DNA of 64,000 nucleotides from Blautia parvula (GCF_020215665.1 NZ_CP084061.1:868001-932000), one strand, 5' to 3'; positions 25,700 through 34,778 are shown, numbered from the stretch's first letter. Numbers and translations: made by a program. The notes: generated by a model from the sequence alone, not told the origin.

Positions 25700-26305
25700 A
25701 TGAAAGAAATTATTAACTTTATTGAGGCGAATGTGAATGGCAGAACGCTGTTTACAGAGGAACTGATTTACAAATTGGAAAACGGTGCGCTGCAGGGTGT
25801 ATACTCGGATCAAATATCTTTTTCTAATCTGAAATATTCTCAAAGTGGATTTCAGTTGGATATGTTTATCATATCAAATGAGAAAATATGGCTTATGGGA
25901 GAGGATGGCCAACGGGAGGAACTGCGAAAGGATTTTAGTGCGGTATCCTTGTTCCGATTTGAATTGGCAGAACGGAAGAGCACGAATGCTGTGACCGGAT
26001 TTTTTCGGTTTGTTTCAGCTTCAGGAAAAAGTGTGGCGGCAGAGGCTGTGGTAAGTGGGATTTATGATGTCCGTCTTGAAGATAATGTGCTGAAATTATC
26101 AGAAGATCAGGTGCTGTATCGGGATCAACCCATACAAGGTGAGCGCTTCAAACCTGTGGCGTTTCAAGCGGAACATCGTTTTTATAATGAAGACGGAAAA
26201 CTGCACTATGAATACAATGGCAGATGTTTTGATGTGCACACAGAAACAATGCAGCGCAGCCGGAGTTCCGATACCTTTCCCCCGTTTCTTTCAGTCGAAA
26301 AGTAA
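25700..26305 (+). CDS. hypothetical protein, no family recognised
   Basis: A soluble protein of about 201 residues. ATG 25700 is preferred to the upstream TTG at 25679 because AAGGAG lies 9 nt before it. The sequence is rich in beta-strand-like stretches (YSDQISFSNLKYSQSGFQLDMFIISNEKIWLM, EDNVLKLSEDQVLYRDQ). No signal peptide, membrane segment or catalytic motif is seen. It is followed after 59 bp by a small zinc-ribbon gene, which may be co-transcribed. Confidence 0.7.
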   Translation: MKEIINFIEANVNGRTLFTEELIYKLENGALQGVYSDQISFSNLKYSQSGFQLDMFIISNEKIWLMGEDGQREELRKDFSAVSLFRFELAERKSTNAVTGFFRFVSASGKSVAAEAVVSGIYDVRLEDNVLKLSEDQVLYRDQPIQGERFKPVAFQAEHRFYNEDGKLHYEYNGRCFDVHTETMQRSRSSDTFPPFLSVEK

Positions 26306-26364
26306 ACGGAGGCATTGTCAGACAATATTAACTTGCAGAACAGGAAAATCGTGGAGGCAGCAGG

Positions 26365-26562
26365 ATGAGAAAATGTATTAGATGTGAGGTTGAACTAAAA
26401 GAGAATTTTGATGTAAAAGTGGAAGGCGCGGCATATGGACTGAAAATAACAAAGCCCGGTATTTTTAAAGAAACTCTGGGTAAGGTACATTGTGCAGTAT
26501 GCCCGTCCTGCGGATACATTGAGTTTTATTTGGATGATCCTTCTAAAATATCAGAAAGTTAA
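26365..26562 (+). CDS. small zinc-ribbon protein
   Basis: A 65-residue protein with two CxxC knuckles (MRKCIRCE near the N-terminus and CAVCPSCG about 40 residues later), the arrangement of a zinc ribbon. It resembles the small nucleic-acid-binding-like zinc-ribbon proteins common in Clostridia; no function is assigned. A GCAGGA-type ribosome binding site precedes the ATG. Confidence 0.7.
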   Translation: MRKCIRCEVELKENFDVKVEGAAYGLKITKPGIFKETLGKVHCAVCPSCGYIEFYLDDPSKISES

Positions 26563-26832
26563 ATATCCGTGAGAACAGGTGCATAGCAGACTTATAAATG
26601 CGAAGACAGCAGCGAAGAAGATTTTGGAACACTGCCAATAACAGTTTCGTGTGGGTTCACATTGTTTGATTCCGAAAACAGCCGCTATGATCTTTATAGA
26701 AAACCATGATATAAAAGCGGGAATTCGGGAAGGATGGAAAGCAATGAGGAAAATGTGGAAGTTCATTTGAGCTGTCGGCATTATAGAACATAAGGTGTAG
26801 CGAAAAGGGGTAAATTGTGAAAGGGGCAATAG
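26563..26832 (+). other. intergenic region with a possible coding remnant
   Basis: Around 26690-26770 one frame reads AAMIFIENHDIKAGIREGWKAMRKMWKF, a short stretch resembling a fragment of a bacterial membrane-protein family, closed by stops on both sides. No promoter or intact gene is clear. Confidence 0.25.
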
Positions 26833-27594
26833 ATGATTGGAATATATTTTAGCGGAACGGGAAACTCGAAATATTGTATTGAGAAGTTTCTACAGGAATA
26901 TGATTCGGGAGCAGAGGCGTTCAGTATTGAAAATGAAGAACTGCTCATAAAAATCAGAGAACATGAGGATCTCGTATTCAGTTATCCCGTACAGTTCAGT
27001 AATCTTCCGAAAATCGTGAAAGATTTTGTGGATCAGCATCATCAGCTGTGGAAGAACAAGCGGGTTTTTGTCATTGCAACAATGGGCCTGTTCAGCGGTG
27101 ACGGAGCCGGCTTGCTGGCACGTATGTTACATCAGCACGGTGCTGTGATCACTGGTGGGCTGCATTTGAAAATGCCGGACAGTATCAGCGACGAAAAAGC
27201 ACTCAAACGTTCAATTGAGAAAAACAGGCATCTTGTTGCAGATGCGGGAAAAAAGGCCGCTGAAGCCGCATACAAAACAAAAAATGGAACTCCGCCTCAG
27301 GAGGGCATCGGACCCTTTTATCATCTGGCAGGCCTATTTGGACAACGGCTTTACTTTTATAACCGGACAAAGCACTATACAGATCAATTGAAAATAAATA
27401 CTCATAAATGTACCGGCTGCGGACTATGCGCGGCAGTGTGTCCCATGAAAAACATTACTCTGGTGGATGGCAGAGCTAAGTCGGGTAATCAATGCACAAT
27501 GTGCTATCGCTGCATCAACCGCTGCCCCGGACAGGCCATCACATTGTTGGGAAAACGCGTTGTAGAGCAATGCAGGATAGAGAACTATCTCTGA
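26833..27594 (+). CDS. EFR1 family ferrodoxin (flavodoxin plus two [4Fe-4S])
   Basis: A 253-residue electron carrier or reductase. The N-terminal flavodoxin fold begins with IYFSGTGNSKYCIEKF (FMN phosphate loop); the C-terminus has two ferredoxin motifs, CTGCGLCAAVCP and CTMCYRCINRCP. EFR1-type proteins are frequent in strict anaerobes and presumably move electrons between ferredoxin-level donors and unknown acceptors. The 270 bp upstream hold no intact gene. A GGGGCAA sequence precedes the ATG. Confidence 0.9.
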   Translation: MIGIYFSGTGNSKYCIEKFLQEYDSGAEAFSIENEELLIKIREHEDLVFSYPVQFSNLPKIVKDFVDQHHQLWKNKRVFVIATMGLFSGDGAGLLARMLHQHGAVITGGLHLKMPDSISDEKALKRSIEKNRHLVADAGKKAAEAAYKTKNGTPPQEGIGPFYHLAGLFGQRLYFYNRTKHYTDQLKINTHKCTGCGLCAAVCPMKNITLVDGRAKSGNQCTMCYRCINRCPGQAITLLGKRVVEQCRIENYL

Positions 27595-27697
27595 TAAAAA
27601 GCGTATCTCCTACAGCGGAATAGAAGTATGAGCCATGAAGCTATAGAAGTGATTTTCAGGTTAACCGGTTGAATATTTGAAAGTGTGAGGATAAAAT

Positions 27698-28207
27698 ATG
27701 TTCCATGATAAGAGAAGTAAAAAAGTTGTTTTTATTGCACATTGCCTTTTAAACCAAAATTCTATTTCCGATGGAACGGCGGTATATCCGGCAGCATTTA
27801 AAGAGGTTATTGATTTTTTCTTAAATTCTGATGTTGGTATCGTCCAAATGCCTTGTCCGGAGTTTTGCTGTTTAGGACTTGACAGGGGAAATATCTACGG
27901 AGCAGATAGTCCGGTAGTGGTAGAGAATACAAGAATACGTTCAGCAATGAAAAATGACAGCTTGAATATAAAACTGGCAGGGCTGGCAGATCTTGTAGTA
28001 CAACAAATTGTGGAGTATAAAAAATACGGATTTGAAGTTATCGGCATGATTGGGGCAAACCGATCTCCAAATTGTGGTGTAGACACAACATCAGACTATA
28101 ATGCAGAAATCAATGGAATGGGGTTATTTGTAGAAAAAATTGTTAAGCGGCTTTCGGAAGAGAACATATCTGTTCCTATGATAGGTATAAAAGGAACGAG
28201 ACTATGA
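27698..28207 (+). CDS. CD3072-type TudS-related putative desulfidase
   Basis: A 169-residue protein with the cysteine pattern of the DUF523/TudS-like group: HCLLNQNS near the N-terminus, CPEFCCLGLDR centrally and GANRSPNCGVDTT later. TudS proteins use an [Fe-S] cluster held by three such cysteines to remove sulfur from thiouracil; related proteins in Clostridia are annotated as putative desulfidases. Function here is by family only. Its stop lies 8 bp before the left end of the insertion sequence, so the insertion may have cut off genes that followed. Confidence 0.75.
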   Translation: MFHDKRSKKVVFIAHCLLNQNSISDGTAVYPAAFKEVIDFFLNSDVGIVQMPCPEFCCLGLDRGNIYGADSPVVVENTRIRSAMKNDSLNIKLAGLADLVVQQIVEYKKYGFEVIGMIGANRSPNCGVDTTSDYNAEINGMGLFVEKIVKRLSEENISVPMIGIKGTRL

Positions 28208-28246
28208 AGAAAAGTCTGTAAATAAGATTCTTCTATGATAATGAGT

Positions 28247-28337
28247 GGTGAAAAGTCTTAAGAATAGGCTTTTCACCCTTACTTTATATATAACAGTTAC
28301 AAAAAGGCATGTCAACAGCAGGCGGTAAATCCGCCTG
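28247..28337. terminator. two hairpins at the left end of the IS element
   Basis: GGTGAAAAG (28247-28255) pairs with CTTTTCACC (28269-28277), and CAGGCGG (28319-28325) pairs with CCGCCTG (28331-28337) followed by TTATTT. They lie between the IS end and the transposase stop and should stop transcription leaving or entering the element. Confidence 0.55.
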
Positions 28338-28355
28338 TTATTTGCTCATGTTCAA

Positions 28356-29597
28356 TCACTCCGGAAGCCGTCCTTCGTACATGATACTTAATTCTCCATA
28401 CACCTGAGCCCAGTTCCGGATGGTTGTGGTCCATTTCTTTGTAGCCTCAAAGGTTGCTAAATATAACGCTTTGAGCAACGCTGTGTCGCTTGGAAATACG
28501 CTTCTCTGGCGGTTCAGCTTTCGATAAGTGGAATTCAGCGATTCAATGGCATTTGTCGTATATATGACCTTCCTGACCATTGCTGAAAACTTGAAAATTG
28601 GGGATATGGCATCCCAGTTATCCTTCCAGCGCTTCATGGAATTCGGATATTTGGGCGTCCATTTTTCTGTTACCCGGTCAAGTGCTGCCAGCGCCTTTTT
28701 TTCATCAGCTGCCTGGTAGATGGTCTTTAGATCTGCAGCAAATGCCTTCCTGTCTTTATCTGGAACATATTTTAATGTGTTTCTTACCTGATGGACAATG
28801 CATCTCTGATATTCTGTTTTGGGGAATGCGGCAGCAATGGCTTCCTTTATTCCCGTAAGGCCGTCCGCACAGATGATGAGGATGTCTTTTACCCCCCGGT
28901 TCTTCAGTTCATTTAAAACAGACAGCCAGTATTTTGAACTTTCATTCTCTCCCACATGGATTGTCAGTACCTCTTTCTTTCCTTCTGTATTGATCCCAAG
29001 GATGACATAGGCGGCAAGCTTGCGGATCACACCATTGTCACGGACAGAATAGTGGATGGCGTCAATGTAAAGGATGGGATAGACATTATCCAGAGGACGG
29101 TTCTGCCAGTCTTCGATCTGAGGAAGGATCTTGTCTGTAACATCAGAAATAAATCCTTCCGAGGTCTCAAATCCGTAGATATCTTCAATAGCTTCAGATA
29201 TCTGCCGGGTAGTCATTCCCTTCGCATACATGGAGATGATCTTCTGGTCAATATCAGAAATGTCTTTCTGGCGTTTTTTGACCACCTGTGGTTCAAAGGT
29301 AGATTTTCGGTCTTGCGGCACATCGATTTCCATGGAACCGAAACTACTGTTGACCCGTTTTCGTTTGTAACCGTTCCGGTAATCATCATTGTCTGAGCGT
29401 TCCGATTTTTGATATCCCAGGTGATCATCCAGCTCAGCCTCCATCATTTCCTTGATGGTTCCGCCAAGAAGATCTTTCAGGGCATCCTGAATGTCTTCAG
29501 CTGTCTGAATATCGTATTCTTCCAAAAGCTGATGGATAATGCTGCGCTTTCCTTCCGTCATTTGTACTCTGTGTACTGGTTTCTTTTGTCTTGCCAT
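28356..29597 (-). CDS. IS256 family transposase
   Basis: A 413-residue Mutator/IS256-type DDE transposase of full length. The catalytic residues are recognisable as Asp in LYIDAIHYSV, Asp in IICADGLTGIKEA and Glu in TTNAIESLNSTYRKLNRQRS. The N-terminal region (GTIKEMMEAELDDHLGY..NGYKRKRV) is typical of the family. GGAGG lies 11 nt before the ATG. The frame is intact, so the element could be active. Confidence 0.95.
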   Translation of the reverse strand: MARQKKPVHRVQMTEGKRSIIHQLLEEYDIQTAEDIQDALKDLLGGTIKEMMEAELDDHLGYQKSERSDNDDYRNGYKRKRVNSSFGSMEIDVPQDRKSTFEPQVVKKRQKDISDIDQKIISMYAKGMTTRQISEAIEDIYGFETSEGFISDVTDKILPQIEDWQNRPLDNVYPILYIDAIHYSVRDNGVIRKLAAYVILGINTEGKKEVLTIHVGENESSKYWLSVLNELKNRGVKDILIICADGLTGIKEAIAAAFPKTEYQRCIVHQVRNTLKYVPDKDRKAFAADLKTIYQAADEKKALAALDRVTEKWTPKYPNSMKRWKDNWDAISPIFKFSAMVRKVIYTTNAIESLNSTYRKLNRQRSVFPSDTALLKALYLATFEATKKWTTTIRNWAQVYGELSIMYEGRLPE

Positions 29598-29799
29598 AAT
29601 AAAAGGCCCTCCTATGATTTTTATTTTATCATAGAAGAACCTTATAAATCCTATTTTACAGAAAAAGTTTCACACTCTCAAAGGAACTGACAACATTCGG
29701 GAAAAACTTCAGCAGTTAATATAGGAATAGTGTTGCATGCTATTGCCATGCAGAAAAAGAATGAAAATGTGATCTCAATTGCTGCCTTTTTGACCAATT

Positions 29800-30043
29800 C
29801 TAATATTTCTTCAATATCTCATCTGCTTGTTTGCACAAGGTCATTCCTTCTTCTGTCAGAGTGACCTTTCGTGAATCGTTTGTTCCCCATATCAGAAACT
29901 GCTTGCCAAATTCCTCCTCCATATTTTTAATTTATGTCGAAAGTATTGAATGTGCTGGCTGGGAGAGGAAGCGATGCAGCTGTCCTTACAATACTCTATT
30001 TTCTTGCTATCTCCAGAAAATCATGAAGTATCCGTAATTCCAT
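29800..30043 (-). pseudogene. LysR family regulator remnant
   Basis: Read on the minus strand from an ATG at 30043 with AAAGGAA before it, the sequence starts MELRILHDFLEIARK, hits TAG, continues RTAASL in the same frame, shifts frame to FLSQPAHSILST, hits TAA, then reads IKNMEEEFGKQFLIW and KVTLTEEGMTLCKQADEIL before a stop. This is the helix-turn-helix half of a LysR regulator broken by two nonsense mutations and a frameshift; the effector domain is gone. Its position, divergent from the 30225-31496 genes, suggests it once controlled them. Confidence 0.8.
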
Positions 30044-30224
30044 CTGGAAATTTCCTTTACAATTAGATTTATAATACATTAACACAAAATAGTATAGGTT
30101 TTAACTATAAAAATGAATACAATATAAGTATTGGCTATTTTATTACTTACAGATTATACTGATATGGAGAACAGAAGTTGCCGTATATTGCCTGAAAGAT
30201 CAGAGAGAAGGTGACTATAGTAGA

Positions 30225-30446
30225 ATGATAAATCTTGAGACCAGAGAAACAGTTGTTCAAAATCTCAAAGATGCGGGATGCAGTATAGATATGATTGAAT
30301 ATTTCATGAAATGCTATGACTCGGAAAATTTGAGTGAACAGCTGTTTTTACTGGAAAAACACAGAAAGCAGCTTCTAAGCAAGGTACATAAAGAGGAAGA
30401 ACATATCTCCTGTCTGGATTACCTTGTTTACCAGCTGAAAAAATAA
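30225..30446 (+). CDS. small helical protein of unknown function
   Basis: A 73-residue, mostly helical protein. The C-terminal part (LLEKHRKQLLSKVHKEEEHISCLDYLVYQLKK) resembles the coiled-coil effector end of MerR-type regulators, but there is no DNA-binding domain. It precedes the flavoprotein gene by 34 bp and is probably in its operon. Function unknown. Confidence 0.65.
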   Translation: MINLETRETVVQNLKDAGCSIDMIEYFMKCYDSENLSEQLFLLEKHRKQLLSKVHKEEEHISCLDYLVYQLKK

Positions 30447-30480
30447 ACAGCTTATAGAGTGAGTAGAAAGAAGGGCATTT

Positions 30481-30999
30481 ATGAATATCTTAGTGTTGAA
30501 CGGCAGCCCCAGAAAGAATGGGAATACTGCCGCATTGGTCTCGGCTTTTTTAGAAGGAGCGGCAGAGAAACATCACAATATCACAGTTATCCCGGTCTGC
30601 AGCAAACATATATCCGGATGTCTGGCATGTGAATACTGCCATACAAAAGGAAACGGAGTCTGTATACAGAAGGATGATATGCAGGAGATCTATCCCCTTT
30701 TATCAGAAGCTGAAATGATTGTACTGGCATCCCCTGTTTATTACCACAGCTTTACCGGACAGCTGCAATGCGCCATTAACCGCATCTATGCCTTAGATAA
30801 ACCAAAGAACCTGAAAAAAGCGGCGCTGATTTTAAGCTCCGGCAGCGACAAGGTTTATGACGGAGCAGTCTATGAATATGAGAATTCATTTCTGGATTAT
30901 CTGAATTTGAAAAATATGGGAATCTTTACGGCATTTGACAAGCAGAATAAATCCGAAGAGAAGTTGGACGAATTAAGAGCGTTTGGAAGAAGCTTGTAA
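30481..30999 (+). CDS. flavodoxin-fold NADPH-dependent FMN reductase
   Basis: A 172-residue flavoprotein of the iron-sulfur flavoprotein/WrbA-like group. VLNGSPRKNGNTAALVSAFLEGA is the FMN phosphate loop. CLACEYCHTKGNGVCIQKDDMQ is the characteristic cysteine-rich loop and LASPVYYHSFTGQLQCAINR the flavin-face region. It was probably co-transcribed with the broken SDR gene that follows 39 bp later. The substrate is unknown. Confidence 0.85.
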   Translation: MNILVLNGSPRKNGNTAALVSAFLEGAAEKHHNITVIPVCSKHISGCLACEYCHTKGNGVCIQKDDMQEIYPLLSEAEMIVLASPVYYHSFTGQLQCAINRIYALDKPKNLKKAALILSSGSDKVYDGAVYEYENSFLDYLNLKNMGIFTAFDKQNKSEEKLDELRAFGRSL

Positions 31000-31038
31000 A
31001 CAGGAATTCAGCAGATTAAAAAAGGAGCTTTGAATATT

Positions 31039-31496
31039 ATGGAAGCAAAAATGTTAGATGGAAAAGTGGCAATGATTACCGGGGCAAGTTATGGAATGGG
31101 GCAGTCTATGGCGGAACTGTTTGCCGAAGAAGGCGCCAGTGTTGTGCTCACTGCCAGAGGAAGAGAAAAACTGGATCAGGTAGTAGAAGGAATACGTCCA
31201 CAAAAGGGGCACTCAATACCCTGACAAAAAATGTTGCCATGAGGCTGGTGGATACCAATATCAGATGCAATGCGGTGGCTCCGGGGGCAACGGTTACGCC
31301 GGCGCATCTGGCAAACAGGGCTGGTGAGCAGCCGGGCGGAGCAAAAATGCTGGAATACAGCGGACATTATGTGTATTTTCCGGGACCGGAATGCGACCCT
31401 ATGGATCAGGCGTATGCCTGTTTATATCTTGCGAGCAAAATGGGAAAAGCAGTCCGGGGACAGGTGCTGCAGGTCTGCAATGGGGCATTTCTATAA
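31039..31496 (+). pseudogene. short-chain dehydrogenase/reductase with internal deletion
   Basis: The first part (GKVAMITGASYGMGQSMAELFAEEGASVVLTARG) is the SDR Rossmann N-terminus with its TGxxxGxG motif. At about 31200 the frame ends; in another frame the sequence resumes as KGALNTLTKNVAMRLVDTNIRCNAVAPGAT, which is the region after the catalytic Tyr-x3-Lys, and runs to a normal C-terminus at 31496. About 100 codons, including the catalytic Ser and Tyr, are missing. AAGGAG lies before the ATG at 31039. Confidence 0.85.
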
Positions 31497-31634
31497 AATT
31501 GGCATTTCCGTGATAAAGCTCAGGTTCCGCCCCTTTGTATTGACCGGGCGGCCAAGGCAGAGCACAGAGCCGATTCCGTACACCACTATAAATGCCCGGA
31601 AAAGGTCTGCTCTGCCGGAATCAGGAGGATGGAT

Positions 31635-32195
31635 ATGAAAAGAATGATAATTTTAATCGCTGTAATATTCCTGCTGCTTGGGATGACCGGATGCGGGAAT
31701 TCAAACAGCACGGGAATCCCGTATAACACATCCGCGGATCCGGCACAGCAGGACAATCCGGAAAATCATAAAGCAGTTGAAAAAAATGATATACAGCAGA
31801 CGGAACAGAATGAAAGCGGACCAACAGACAAAGAGGAGAACAATACTATGAAAATATCTGTAAAATCAGCGAATTATGAAATGATTTATAAACTGAACAA
31901 CAGTCAGGCTGCCAAAGCATTGTATGCACAGCTGCCGCTGACAATGGAAGTGAAGCCTTTCAGCAGCAATGAAATGACTTTTTATCCTACGAAGAAGCTG
32001 GATACATCGGGTACCCCGTTAAGCGGTGGTGAAACTGGGTCTTTGTCCTACTACGAACCGTGGGGAGATATAGTGATGTTCTATGCTCCCTGTGACCCGA
32101 ACAGCAGCCTGTATGAGCTTGGAACTATTCTCTCCGGTAAAGAGGATATTGATAAACTGAATGGTACCATTACAATTTCAGTTTATAAGGAATAG
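31635..32195 (+). CDS. lipoprotein with cyclophilin-like domain
   Basis: A 186-residue predicted lipoprotein. The signal peptide ends in a lipobox (LLLGMTGC). A low-complexity linker rich in Asn, Gln and Glu follows, then a cyclophilin-like fold domain of about 110 residues (MKISVKSANYEMIYKL..LPLTMEVKPFSSNEMTFYP..YYEPWGDIVMFYAPC). ATG 31635 is chosen over 31629 because GGAGG then lies 6 nt away. Domains of this type are common in gut Firmicutes and have no settled function. Two further broken copies of the same domain lie downstream. Confidence 0.8.
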   Translation: MKRMIILIAVIFLLLGMTGCGNSNSTGIPYNTSADPAQQDNPENHKAVEKNDIQQTEQNESGPTDKEENNTMKISVKSANYEMIYKLNNSQAAKALYAQLPLTMEVKPFSSNEMTFYPTKKLDTSGTPLSGGETGSLSYYEPWGDIVMFYAPCDPNSSLYELGTILSGKEDIDKLNGTITISVYKE

Positions 32196-32390
32196 GATAT
32201 CCCTTCCGATTCGGAAACCGTGACATCGGAAAAGGCCGGGGAAGTCTATTACTCGGACCCTAACCGCATTGTATTGTTTTACCGGGACGCTGAAATTACG
32301 GGAGAATATACCAGGATAGGGACATTTGATGCAACGGATGACTTTGTGGCCGCGGTAGAAGAAAAACAAAATGATAATATTTCAAAATAA
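32196..32390 (+). pseudogene. C-terminal half of a second cyclophilin-like gene
   Basis: Directly after the lipoprotein TAG, and in the same frame, an open stretch reads DIPSDSETVTSEKAGEVYY, then RIVLFYRDAEITGEYTRIG and on to a TAA at 32388. This is the second half of a cyclophilin-like domain; it has no start codon or first half. It looks like a deletion remnant whose fusion to the lipoprotein frame is probably accidental. Confidence 0.7.
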
Positions 32391-32405
32391 AAGGAGAGAC
32401 AGGAA

Positions 32406-33272
32406 ATGAAAGAAATCAGACAGGAGTATCTAACAGGGGAACGTGCACTTTTTAATGGTGAGAATTTAAAAATATACGACACCATATTTGCAGATGGGGA
32501 GTCACCGCTGAAGGAAAGTCATGATATTGAACTTTACGGCAGCATGTTCAAGTGGAAGTATCCCTTATGGTACTGTAAGAATATTACCGCTGAGGACTGT
32601 ACATGGTTTGAGATGGGCCGCGCTGGTGTTTGGTATACAGACAATATCACGGTAAAGAATGCAGTTATTGAGGCACCGAAGAATTTCCGACGATGTCATG
32701 GCGTGACCCTTCAAAATGTGAATTTTCCCAATGCGACAGAAACTCTGTGGAACTGTGAAGATGTTATTATGGAGCAGGTAAGGGCCAGGGGTGACTACTT
32801 TGCCATGAACAGCCGGAATATGAAGCTTCGGGATTTTCAGTTAGTTGGTAATTATTCCTTTGACGGGGTTAAAAATATGGAAATCCATAATGCCAGACTG
32901 CTTTCAAAAGATGCTTTCTGGAACAGCGAAAACGTGACTGTATATGATTCCTTTATTTCAGGGGAATATCTGGGCTGGAATGCCAGGAACCTGACTCTGA
33001 TCAACTGTACGGTAGAAAGTCTGCAGGGAATGTGCTATATCGACAATCTTGTCATGAAAAACTGCAGACTGCTGAATACCACCCTTGCATTCGAGTATTC
33101 TACTGTGGATGCAGAAATTAACGGGAAGATTGACAGCGTCATGAATCCGTCGGGAGGAAGCATCCGGGCGGATTACATTAAGGAATTGATCATTGAAAAA
33201 GATAAAGTAGATCCGGATAAAACAGTCATTACCTGCATAATGGACCAAGATTCGGAGAAGATGGCGGTTTAG
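32406..33272 (+). CDS. DUF3737 family protein, right-handed beta-helix
   Basis: A 288-residue protein made of repeated short strands (NITAEDCTWFEMGRAGVWYTDNITVKNAVIE, NMKLRDFQLVGNYSFDGVKNMEIHNARLL, NVTVYDSFISGEYLGWNARNLTLINCTVES), the periodic pattern of a pectate-lyase-like beta-helix. It matches the DUF3737 family of Firmicutes. No signal peptide is seen, so it should be cytosolic. Catalytic residues are not obvious. AAGGAG lies upstream of the ATG. It is one of the few intact genes in this decayed stretch. Confidence 0.85.
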   Translation: MKEIRQEYLTGERALFNGENLKIYDTIFADGESPLKESHDIELYGSMFKWKYPLWYCKNITAEDCTWFEMGRAGVWYTDNITVKNAVIEAPKNFRRCHGVTLQNVNFPNATETLWNCEDVIMEQVRARGDYFAMNSRNMKLRDFQLVGNYSFDGVKNMEIHNARLLSKDAFWNSENVTVYDSFISGEYLGWNARNLTLINCTVESLQGMCYIDNLVMKNCRLLNTTLAFEYSTVDAEINGKIDSVMNPSGGSIRADYIKELIIEKDKVDPDKTVITCIMDQDSEKMAV

Positions 33273-33289
33273 CAAAAAAAATCCGGCAG

Positions 33290-33751
33290 ATGAACAGACA
33301 GGAATGGAGAGGAAGGAACAGATGGGCATTTTTTCTGCTTCAGCATGAAAGTGTTATGAACATGATCGGAAGCTGTTTGATTCTGGGCATAGGCATCAGC
33401 ATGTTCACGAAAATAAACGCAGGATCCCAGGATATGCCGGACAACGCCGGAGGTTTCCGGATGTTCGCGGCTTTCTTTGCAGTGGGAATCACAAACCCGG
33501 CAGCCATCCTTACGTTTCTGTTTGCGTTTTCCTGGTTTGGTATTGATGGACGGATAGAACCTGCCGATGGGATCGGATTGGTTTGCGGTGTGTTTATCGG
33601 AACTTATATTTGGTGGGGAACGCTTTCCGGTGTGGTTACCTTATTAAAGAAAAAAGCCGGGAACAGTCATCTGTCAGCCATGAACCGGATATTTGGAACG
33701 ATCCTGATCCTTTTTGGGGCAGTGGTGTTGGTTCGTAGTTTTCTTCACTGA
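33290..33751 (+). pseudogene. LysE/RhtB family exporter, N-terminally truncated
   Basis: The reading frame encodes the C-terminal two-thirds of a LysE-type amino-acid exporter: GITNPAAILTFLFAFSWFGI, then GTYIWWGTLSGVVTLLKKK and MNRIFGTILILFGAVVLVRSF. The conserved first helix region with the GPxG motif is absent; in its place is an unrelated stretch. The full family is about 200 residues. It is probably non-functional. Confidence 0.75.
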
Positions 33752-33760
33752 GGATATGAG

Positions 33761-33947
33761 TTTGGCAGTATCCATACAGGAGACATTATGCTCTTTGGCT
33801 CTGACTGCCTTGTCTTTTTTTGAGGACTTCAGCACATCTTACAGCTATACCAGGATCGGCCATATCGAAGATGCAGGATGCAGCACCCTGACAAGCGGAA
33901 CCGTAGAAGTCACGTTTGAGACAGGGGAACAGGGGGAGAAGAAATGA
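33761..33947 (+). pseudogene. third cyclophilin-like remnant, frameshifted
   Basis: One frame reads FGSIHTGDIMLFGSDCLVFF and then stops; after a shift in the T-run at 33816-33823 the next frame reads FFEDFSTSYSYTRIGHIEDA and SGTVEVTFETGEQGEKK to the stop at 33945-33947. Together these are the second half of a cyclophilin-like domain. The first half is missing. Confidence 0.75.
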
Positions 33948-34778
33948 AATTTCTATTTGATGAAAAGATAGACCGCAGAAATACAGGATCCATGAAATGG
34001 GATGTGAATGAAAATGAACTTCCCATGTGGGTGGCTGACATGGATTTTCAGACAGCGCCGGAAATAACGGCAAGTATGATGGAAAGAGCCGGACAGGGAG
34101 TATTCGGATATACGATAGTGACAGATGAGTGGTACGAGGCTTACAAGAATTGGTGGAAAAACCGGCATCAGTTTGAAATCAGAAGAGAGTGGCTGGCTTT
34201 TTGTACCGGTGTCGTACCCGCTATATCCAGTATTGTCCGTAAGATTACGACTGTCGGGGAGAATGTGATAGTAATGACTCCGGTATATAACATATTCTTT
34301 CATTCCATCGTGAAACGGCTGCTGTGATTGTTCCGAATGACAATCTGAGGCATAAAGTTGTTCGAGGACTGAATACTGATGAAGTGGCAGAGCCTAATGT
34401 ATTTGCAGCCATAGCCCCGATCGCGGCATTTGGCAGGGGCGGTGAATGGCTGGATGCCCTGAGAGAATATCTGTGGGAGAACAGGAGGTATGCAGAGGAG
34501 TACATAAAAAATGAGATTAAGGTGTATCCGCCGTTCCCGCCAGGGCAACATATCTGCTCTGGATTGACTGCAGGTCTATAACTGGAGATTCATCGGAACT
34601 CTGTCGTTTTATCCGCAGCCACAGCGGCTTATACCTGTCAGACGGAAACGATTACCGGAACGGGAGTGGCTTCCTGCGTATGAATCTGGCATGTCCAAGG
34701 CAGCAGGTGGAAGATGGAGTGAAACGTCTGAGGGACAGTGTGAAAGCTTACGAGTCATGGGTCTGTGAACCGAGTTAA
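33944..34778 (+). pseudogene. MalY/PatB-type aminotransferase with deletion and frameshifts
   Basis: The N-terminus is a good PatB/MalY match (FDEKIDRRNTGSMKWD, LPMWVADMDFQTAPE). It runs to IVMTPVYNIFFHSIV near 34310, then jumps out of frame to TAAVIVPNDNLRHKVVRGLN and later fragments ending RMNLACPRQQVEDGVKRLRD. The missing middle section includes the PLP-binding lysine, so no activity is possible. Intact members are about 390 residues and act as C-S beta-lyases. Confidence 0.85.

Larger units (their letters stand above)
28216..29661. mobile_element. IS256-family insertion sequence
   Basis: The element is bounded by imperfect inverted repeats. The left end begins CTGTAAATAAG and continues to TTCTTCTATGATAA; the right end, read inward, begins CTGTAAAATAGG and reaches TTCTTCTATGATAA after a few extra bases. 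It carries one transposase gene. No exact target duplication is apparent beside the proposed ends, so the ends may be off by a few bases or the flanks have decayed. It sits at the border of the decay zone. Confidence 0.8.

Noticed and set aside
31200-31240. programmed frameshift in the SDR gene
   Set aside because: About 100 codons including the catalytic Tyr are missing at the joint, so a shift could not restore an active enzyme.
32193-32195. TAG as a pyrrolysine or programmed readthrough codon
   Set aside because: The following sequence is a half-domain typical of a deleted gene, and no pyrrolysine genes are seen in the window.
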